Below are positions 16,048 through 20,453 of a stretch of 20,453 nt of DNA, one piece after another. Position numbers and translations under genes: made by a program. Under the pieces are notes generated by a model. The model did no database searches. It saw only the letters and a list, made by a program, of their open reading frames with translations, and had not been told where the DNA came from. Numbering within the stretch: the stretch's first letter is position 1; each line of letters begins with the position of its first letter. The stretch comes from CAYVMD01 sp964452465 (GTDB lineage Bacteria; Armatimonadota; JACIXR01), in NCBI GenBank assembly GCA_964452465.1, contig CAYVMD010000038.1, positions 1 to 20,453 of the forward strand. The letters are read 5' to 3'.

Positions 16048-18743
16048 AGGTTCCTTTCCTACCTTTCCTTCTCGGTTGTCTCGCTCTCATCGCGAGCACC
16101 CCAGTGTTTGATCAACCTACGGAGGTGAAAAAAGCGGTGCCTATAGAGGAGACGAGGTATGCGAGAAGCGCGTTTCGGCTGGAGTGGCGCCCCAATTTGA
16201 GCGTCGCGGAGCATTATTCCTTTGTAAAGGGCGAAGGGAAGATCCTCCAACTGGAGAGGGAACTGAGAGAGGGGGGCTTCCAAGCCCGCTGGATAAGCGT
16301 GGTGGATTATTGGGGTAGCCCCCTCTATCCCTCCAAGTTCATCCCCTCCCCATACCCCCTCGCGGAGGATTACGAGGAGATCCTCAAGGAGTGGGTGGAG
16401 GTAATCCATGGTCTTGGCTCCCCCGTTATCTCCTGGTACCCCCTTATCTTCTCCAAATCGGGATGGGAGAACCACCCCGATTGGCGCCAGGTTTCCCTAA
16501 CTCCCTGGCCGGAGGGCGCGGAGAAGAACATCACCTGTTGCATAAACTCCGGCTACGGCGATGCCCTCGTTAACTTAGCCTGCGAGGCGATCGGGAGGTT
16601 CAACCTGGATGGCATCTGGTTCGATGGATCCGCCTTCACGCCCATATGGGAGCGCCCCCTCCCCCTTACCTGCTTCTGTCCCTCCTGCCAGGAGCGCTTT
16701 CGCACGGAGACCGGGCTCTCCCTTCCTACAGAGGTGGATTGGAGCAATCCCACCTTTCGAAAATGGGTAGCTTGGCGCTACAAAGTTTTCGGGGAATATA
16801 TAGGGAGATTAGCGAAGGAAATCCGCACTCGCTATCCTCAAGCGATTGTGGTCGTAAACCATTACCATCGCCCTCGCATCCCCTGGCACAGTGCCATTCC
16901 CCTGGACCTCTACGATGCAGATATAATCACCGGTTCGGAGGCAACCGGCATCTATGAAGTGGACACGGTTATGCGCCTCTGCCGAGCATACGAAAGACCC
17001 CAGTCGGAGGTCTGGCGTCCCTTCGATTTGGGCGCGAAGCCGGAGGATAGCGCGGATGACCTTCTTCATCACGCCTTAGCCTGCTTCACCGCGGGGGGCT
17101 TCCCCTCCTATGGACTGGGCAGTTTAGATGTTGATAAAGCCTCTGCCACCGCCCAACTAATCACCCCCATCATCCACAAAGCCCAGCCCTTCGTAGGTGG
17201 GAAAACCTTCCCCTACATCGCCCTTTGGGTATCCCAGCAATCGGAAACCTTTTACTTCGGGAGGGAGGTAGAGGGACAAGGATGGGAGATAGAGCCATTC
17301 TTCAATAGTTTACTGCGCTGGACGAGCGACTTGGTGGACCTTCGCTTTCCTCCTGACTACATATATGATAAAACCTTCACTCCTCAAAAACTCGCCCCTT
17401 ATAAGATCCTCCTTCTCCCTCTTTCCCCCGCGGTGTCCACCACCCAGGCAAGAACCGCCTGTGAGTTCGCGAAGAAAGGGGGAGTGCTTTTCCTCGGTCC
17501 CGGCGCTGGCGAGTGCGACGAATGGGGCGAGAGGAAGCAATCCAATCCTTTAGGAAAGGAACTGGGCTTCGAATTTTCCTCCCTATATCCTCCCAGCATG
17601 GGCGAACCTTCATCTTTGACCTTACAAACACCCGAGGGCAAGGAGATAAATCTGGTCGCTCGTATGGTCGCTCCCCTCAAATTGAAGGAGAAGGAGTGGC
17701 AAATCATCTACAAGCAAAAGGCAACGGGAGCACCCCTCCTGGCAATGCGCCAGTATGGCAAAGGGTATGTGTTCCTGGCTGGATTCGATCTCCCCGGCTC
17801 AGCAGTGGTCTGGCAACCGGTGGTTGGCGGGGATACCAGTATTCTAGCAACGGAGGAATCGCCCTTCCAAGGCAGAAAATGCCTGGAGTTCATCGATGGT
17901 CCTACTGCCCCCTACTCCTTCTGCCCAGATATGGAAATGCGATATAGAGCCTTCTCGCTACCTTTATATAAAGGAGGAAGAATGAGGTTCGCTCTTCGCT
18001 TGGGAGGAGCAAGGGTCCAGATAGAGTTGAGGAGCAGTTCACCGCCCATAAATGGTCCATTTATAGGTATTAGCGAGGATGGGATGCTTTACACAATTGG
18101 AAAAGAATTGATAAAATTGCCTATGGGACAATGGATACAGATGGAAGTGGATTTTCGCTTTAGCGAGGGAGGAAAACCAGCGGATTTCGATCTAAGGGTT
18201 AGATACGAGGATAAAGAATATCGTTGGGAGGAGCTCCCTTGCCAGGAAAATGGATGGCGGGCATGCGACTGGGCGGTGATCTATGGCGCGGGGAATAAGG
18301 GGCGCTTCTGGCTGGATGATTTGGAGATAGTGGCGCTCAAAGAAAACGGGGAAAGAGAGGTTAGGTTCAGGGAGGAAGGAGAAGGGTTGGAATTAGGGAG
18401 CATAAAGCCGATAAGTTTGGTAGGAGATTTGATGGAAAGGATAACCCGATTGGCGCCGCCTCCCATAAGGGTTTTGGCGTCCACGGGCATCCACTTTGGC
18501 GCCTTTCTAAAGGGAGAGGATCTAATCCTTCACCTTCACAACATCAATGGACATTGGAACGAATTGGATAGGGAGGAGCCCAAGGCGCGATTGATATTAG
18601 ATTTCCCCGTTGAAGTTGTCCTTACCCCCCTGAAGGGGGATGCTCCCCTCCCTGTAATCCGTAAGGGAAAGCACTGGGAGATCGAGGTCCCCGTGCCCCT
18701 CTATCAGATAATCGTTTTAAAGAGAGGGAACGCAAGTGATTGA
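16044..18743 (+). CDS. Secreted TIM-barrel glycosidase with beta-galactosidase-trimerisation-like domain
   Basis: This 899-aa protein has a signal peptide (about 1-20). AGGAGG lies 7 nt before the ATG, within the end of the beta-helix gene. Residues 40-380 form a TIM barrel of the hypothetical glycosyl hydrolase type (GHL6/GH42-like). They include LDGIWFDGS (Asp194), a cysteine cluster CFCPSC (210-215) with QERF, and ITGSEATG (Glu299). Residues 385-590 form a Rossmann-like, GATase-type domain like the GH42 trimerisation domain (APYKILLLPLSPAVS, FAKKGGVLFLGPG, YGKGYVFLAGFDLPG). Residues about 597-765 form a concanavalin/LamG-like sandwich (GRFWLDDLEIVAL), apparently inserted before the final beta domain (about 798-895). 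The DNA of this insert has a stretch that is visibly AT-richer than the barrel. Substrate is not assignable; a beta-galactosidase-like or alpha-fucosidase-like exo-enzyme is possible. Confidence 0.87.
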   Translation: MKVPFLPFLLGCLALIASTPVFDQPTEVKKAVPIEETRYARSAFRLEWRPNLSVAEHYSFVKGEGKILQLERELREGGFQARWISVVDYWGSPLYPSKFIPSPYPLAEDYEEILKEWVEVIHGLGSPVISWYPLIFSKSGWENHPDWRQVSLTPWPEGAEKNITCCINSGYGDALVNLACEAIGRFNLDGIWFDGSAFTPIWERPLPLTCFCPSCQERFRTETGLSLPTEVDWSNPTFRKWVAWRYKVFGEYIGRLAKEIRTRYPQAIVVVNHYHRPRIPWHSAIPLDLYDADIITGSEATGIYEVDTVMRLCRAYERPQSEVWRPFDLGAKPEDSADDLLHHALACFTAGGFPSYGLGSLDVDKASATAQLITPIIHKAQPFVGGKTFPYIALWVSQQSETFYFGREVEGQGWEIEPFFNSLLRWTSDLVDLRFPPDYIYDKTFTPQKLAPYKILLLPLSPAVSTTQARTACEFAKKGGVLFLGPGAGECDEWGERKQSNPLGKELGFEFSSLYPPSMGEPSSLTLQTPEGKEINLVARMVAPLKLKEKEWQIIYKQKATGAPLLAMRQYGKGYVFLAGFDLPGSAVVWQPVVGGDTSILATEESPFQGRKCLEFIDGPTAPYSFCPDMEMRYRAFSLPLYKGGRMRFALRLGGARVQIELRSSSPPINGPFIGISEDGMLYTIGKELIKLPMGQWIQMEVDFRFSEGGKPADFDLRVRYEDKEYRWEELPCQENGWRACDWAVIYGAGNKGRFWLDDLEIVALKENGEREVRFREEGEGLELGSIKPISLVGDLMERITRLAPPPIRVLASTGIHFGAFLKGEDLILHLHNINGHWNELDREEPKARLILDFPVEVVLTPLKGDAPLPVIRKGKHWEIEVPVPLYQIIVLKRGNASD

Positions 18744-18816
18744 AGGTGTTCTCCTTTCCCTACTTGCCCATCCTTTTCCTTCGTGATAAATTCCAGAAAA
18801 GAAGGAAGGGAGTGAA
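18744..18816 (+). other. Spacer before the compact TIM-barrel gene
   Basis: This 73-nt pyrimidine-then-purine stretch is the only real gap in the plus-strand run. TTGCCC (18764-18769) and GATAAA (18785-18790) are 15 nt apart and could be a weak internal promoter. GGGAG before 18817 is a plausible ribosome-binding site. CTTTTC and GAAAAG could pair, but no terminator with a U-run is seen, so read-through from the upstream gene is likely. Confidence 0.25.
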
Positions 18817-20025
18817 ATGAGAACTTGGTTTGGTGCAATTGGCATAGGCTTATTTCTCTTGTGGGGTAGCATCATGCTTCTGCATAGCCAGAGAATGGAT
18901 CAACCCTCCAGCCCTTACGCCAAATGGAAGAAGGGACCTCCCAAGGATCCCAATTTCTTCCCCATTGGAGTGTGGCTACAAAACCCCAAAAACGCTGAGC
19001 GCTTCAAGCAAGCGGGGTTCAACCTCTACATCGGGCTTTGGCAGGGTCCCACGGAGGAGCAATTGGAGATTTTGCGCAAGGCAGGGATGCCGGTTATATG
19101 CGACCAAAACGAGGTAGGTCTTCGCCACTTGGACGATCCCATAATCGTGGGATGGCTCCAACCGGATGAGCCGGATAACGCTCAAGAGATAGGGAAAGAC
19201 GCCCAGGGGAACCCTATCTACGGTGGTCCCATTCCTCCCAAGGAGATAATAGAGCGATACGAAAGGATGAAGAAGAACGATCCCGATCGCCCCGTCTACC
19301 TCGGATTGGGGCAAGGGGTAGCGAACGACCGCTGGATAGGACACGGCACGGGCTTCCATTCTGACCACTACTACCTCTATGTAAAGGGAGGGGACATAAT
19401 CTCCTACGATGTCTACCCCGTGGCAGGTTTAAACGACGAGAATCTCCTTTGGTATGTGGCGAAGGGGCTTGACCGCTTATATTCCTGGGTGAGATGGAAC
19501 AGGTCAACGGATGGGGAGAAGATAATCTGGAATGTTATAGAATGCACGCGGATAAGCAATTTGGAGAGAAAACCAACGCCTCAGCAAGTAAAGGCAGAGG
19601 TTTGGATGTCGCTCGTCCATGGAGCGAGGGGAATAGTTTATTTCGTGCACCAATTCCGGCCGAGGTTCATCGAGGCAGCCCTCCTCGAGGACCCGGAGAT
19701 GCTCTCCACGGTGAAGGCTATCAACGAACAGATAAAAGAATTGGCGCCCGTCCTAAATAGCCCCTCCCTCCCGGAGGAGGTTGTGGAGATAAGATCCTCC
19801 AATCCCGATGTTCCCGTGCACGCGATGGCGAAGAAATATGGGAACGCCTTCTATCTTTTCGCCGTGGGGATGAGCAACGCTCCAACGACTGCTACATTCC
19901 AACTCAGGGGCATACCAGGGAAGAAGGCGGAGGTCCTGGGGGAGAACCGCACCATAGACATCGTTAAGGGGCGCTTCCAGGATGCCTTTCGCCCTTACGA
20001 TGTGCATCTCTACAGGATAAAATGA
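18817..20025 (+). CDS. Secreted compact TIM-barrel protein, putative clan GH-A-like glycosidase
   Basis: This 402-aa protein has a signal peptide or membrane anchor (about 7-23, IGIGLFLLWGSIMLLHS). A single TIM barrel fills about 45-310. FFPIGVWLQNPKNAERFKQAGFNLYIG (47-73) is the strand-1/helix-1 region, and GWLQPDEPD (112-120) places Glu118 after a strand-4-like position. ISYDVYP lies at 195-201. IIWNVIECTRI (236-246) places Glu242 where a retaining nucleophile would be. HGARGIVYFVHQF (268-280) is the last barrel strand. A small beta domain ends the protein. The DEP motif and the Glu242 strand fit GH-A-like enzymes, but the barrel is short and I cannot name a family. GGGAG precedes the ATG. 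Its stop overlaps the next gene's start (ATGA), so the two are translationally coupled. Confidence 0.85.
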   Translation: MRTWFGAIGIGLFLLWGSIMLLHSQRMDQPSSPYAKWKKGPPKDPNFFPIGVWLQNPKNAERFKQAGFNLYIGLWQGPTEEQLEILRKAGMPVICDQNEVGLRHLDDPIIVGWLQPDEPDNAQEIGKDAQGNPIYGGPIPPKEIIERYERMKKNDPDRPVYLGLGQGVANDRWIGHGTGFHSDHYYLYVKGGDIISYDVYPVAGLNDENLLWYVAKGLDRLYSWVRWNRSTDGEKIIWNVIECTRISNLERKPTPQQVKAEVWMSLVHGARGIVYFVHQFRPRFIEAALLEDPEMLSTVKAINEQIKELAPVLNSPSLPEEVVEIRSSNPDVPVHAMAKKYGNAFYLFAVGMSNAPTTATFQLRGIPGKKAEVLGENRTIDIVKGRFQDAFRPYDVHLYRIK

Positions 20026-20453
20026 GAAGCCTCACCTCCTTCCTCCTTTTCCTCTTTTTCCTCCTCTCCCTCGCCTTAGGGGAAAGGAGGGAATACAAGG
20101 TGATAATGTGGAGCACCGATCCCGTTCCTAAGGATATCTCGCTGTGGTTTCAAAGGCTGAGGGAAATGGGAGTGGATGGGGAAGAATGTTATAGAGGACG
20201 CGACCCCTCCCCTTTCGTCCAGAATAGTTTTGGGTTTTATGTAGAAAACCTCCTTCCCGAGCTTGCCTTCCATCATAACAGGCATCCCCTCTATCAGGAG
20301 GATTGGGATAATTACACCAAAACCCACGATAAGCGCTACCTCATCCGCAAACCCTGCTTCGATGATCCCGCCTTCTGGGTGGAGGTCACTCCCTATTTGG
20401 AGGATATGATAAAGCGCTATGCTCCTCATAAACCCTTCTTCTACAACCTACAG
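20022..20453 (+). CDS. Secreted putative TIM-barrel glycosidase, 5' end only (partial)
   Basis: The ATG at 20022 overlaps the previous stop (ATGA). The frame stays open for 144 codons to the window edge, so the C-terminus is missing. It opens with MRSLTSFLLFLFFLLSLALG, a clear signal peptide. The following sequence (VIMWSTDPVPKDISLWFQRLREMGVDGEE) looks like the first strand and helix of a TIM barrel. LEDMIKRYAPHKPFFYNLQ at the edge resembles the run-up to a catalytic strand. It is likely another clan GH-A or beta-galactosidase-like enzyme, but this rests on a short fragment and its context among exported glycosidases. Confidence 0.82.
   Translation, partial: MRSLTSFLLFLFFLLSLALGERREYKVIMWSTDPVPKDISLWFQRLREMGVDGEECYRGRDPSPFVQNSFGFYVENLLPELAFHHNRHPLYQEDWDNYTKTHDKRYLIRKPCFDDPAFWVEVTPYLEDMIKRYAPHKPFFYNLQ

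Noticed and set aside
16044..16103. Lipoprotein signal (LLGC) in the TIM-barrel enzyme
   Set aside because: The cysteine is at residue 12 within the hydrophobic core and is followed by more hydrophobic residues, so ordinary signal peptidase cleavage is more likely.
16931..16950. CCGGTT/AACCGG inverted repeat as another copy of the palindromic element
   Set aside because: Only 6 bp match, and the arms and spacer differ from the 10320 element. It is within chance expectation.
18625..18639. C-run/G-run hairpin near the end of the TIM-barrel gene
   Set aside because: It lies in coding sequence more than 100 nt before the stop and has no U-run, so it is probably a by-product of Pro-Leu-Lys-Gly codons.

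Overview
The window is a dense bacterial stretch with no RNA genes, transposases, CRISPR arrays or phage genes that I can see. The longest non-coding gap is about 131 bp. Arg is often AGG/AGA, Ile is often ATA, genes overlap by ATGA, and the proteins are large secreted glycosidases. This suggests a thermophilic saccharolytic bacterium, perhaps Armatimonadota/Fervidibacteria-like. That placement is an inference from style, not from a marker gene.

Layout. A divergent promoter region (12911-13041) splits the window. To the left, seven minus-strand genes run without a convergent break. They are a cytoplasmic GH78-type alpha-L-rhamnosidase (12910-10550), a secreted clan GH-A glycosidase (10546-8096), a secreted toroid-fold glycosidase with a C-terminal rhamnosidase-N-like module (8079-5071), a secreted orphan protein (5074-3014), argJ (2993-1851), argB (1762-917) and a second secreted toroid-type glycosidase cut by the window edge (909-1). 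To the right, four plus-strand genes encode exported proteins. They are a multidomain beta-helix protein (13042-16047), a TIM-barrel/beta-galactosidase-trimerisation-like glycosidase (16044-18743), a compact TIM-barrel protein (18817-20025) and a further putative glycosidase cut by the edge (20022-20453).

How it fits together. Most products are predicted to be exported and built for polysaccharide attack: a beta-helix lyase/hydrolase scaffold, TIM barrels, (alpha/alpha)6 toroids and carbohydrate-binding beta-sandwiches. The rhamnosidase lacks a signal peptide and is the promoter-proximal gene of the left operon, so it may finish imported oligosaccharides. A rhamnose-containing polymer such as rhamnogalacturonan or a bacterial exopolysaccharide is a reasonable but unproven substrate. 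No transporter or regulator is visible. The arginine genes argJ and argB lie inside this run, which is unusual.

The least explained signal is a 37-bp palindromic element inside the coding sequence of the GH-A gene (10320-10356). It looks like an in-frame, protein-coding mobile palindrome. The other notable points are an inverted repeat between the divergent promoters and several domain-within-domain insertions in the two largest plus-strand proteins.
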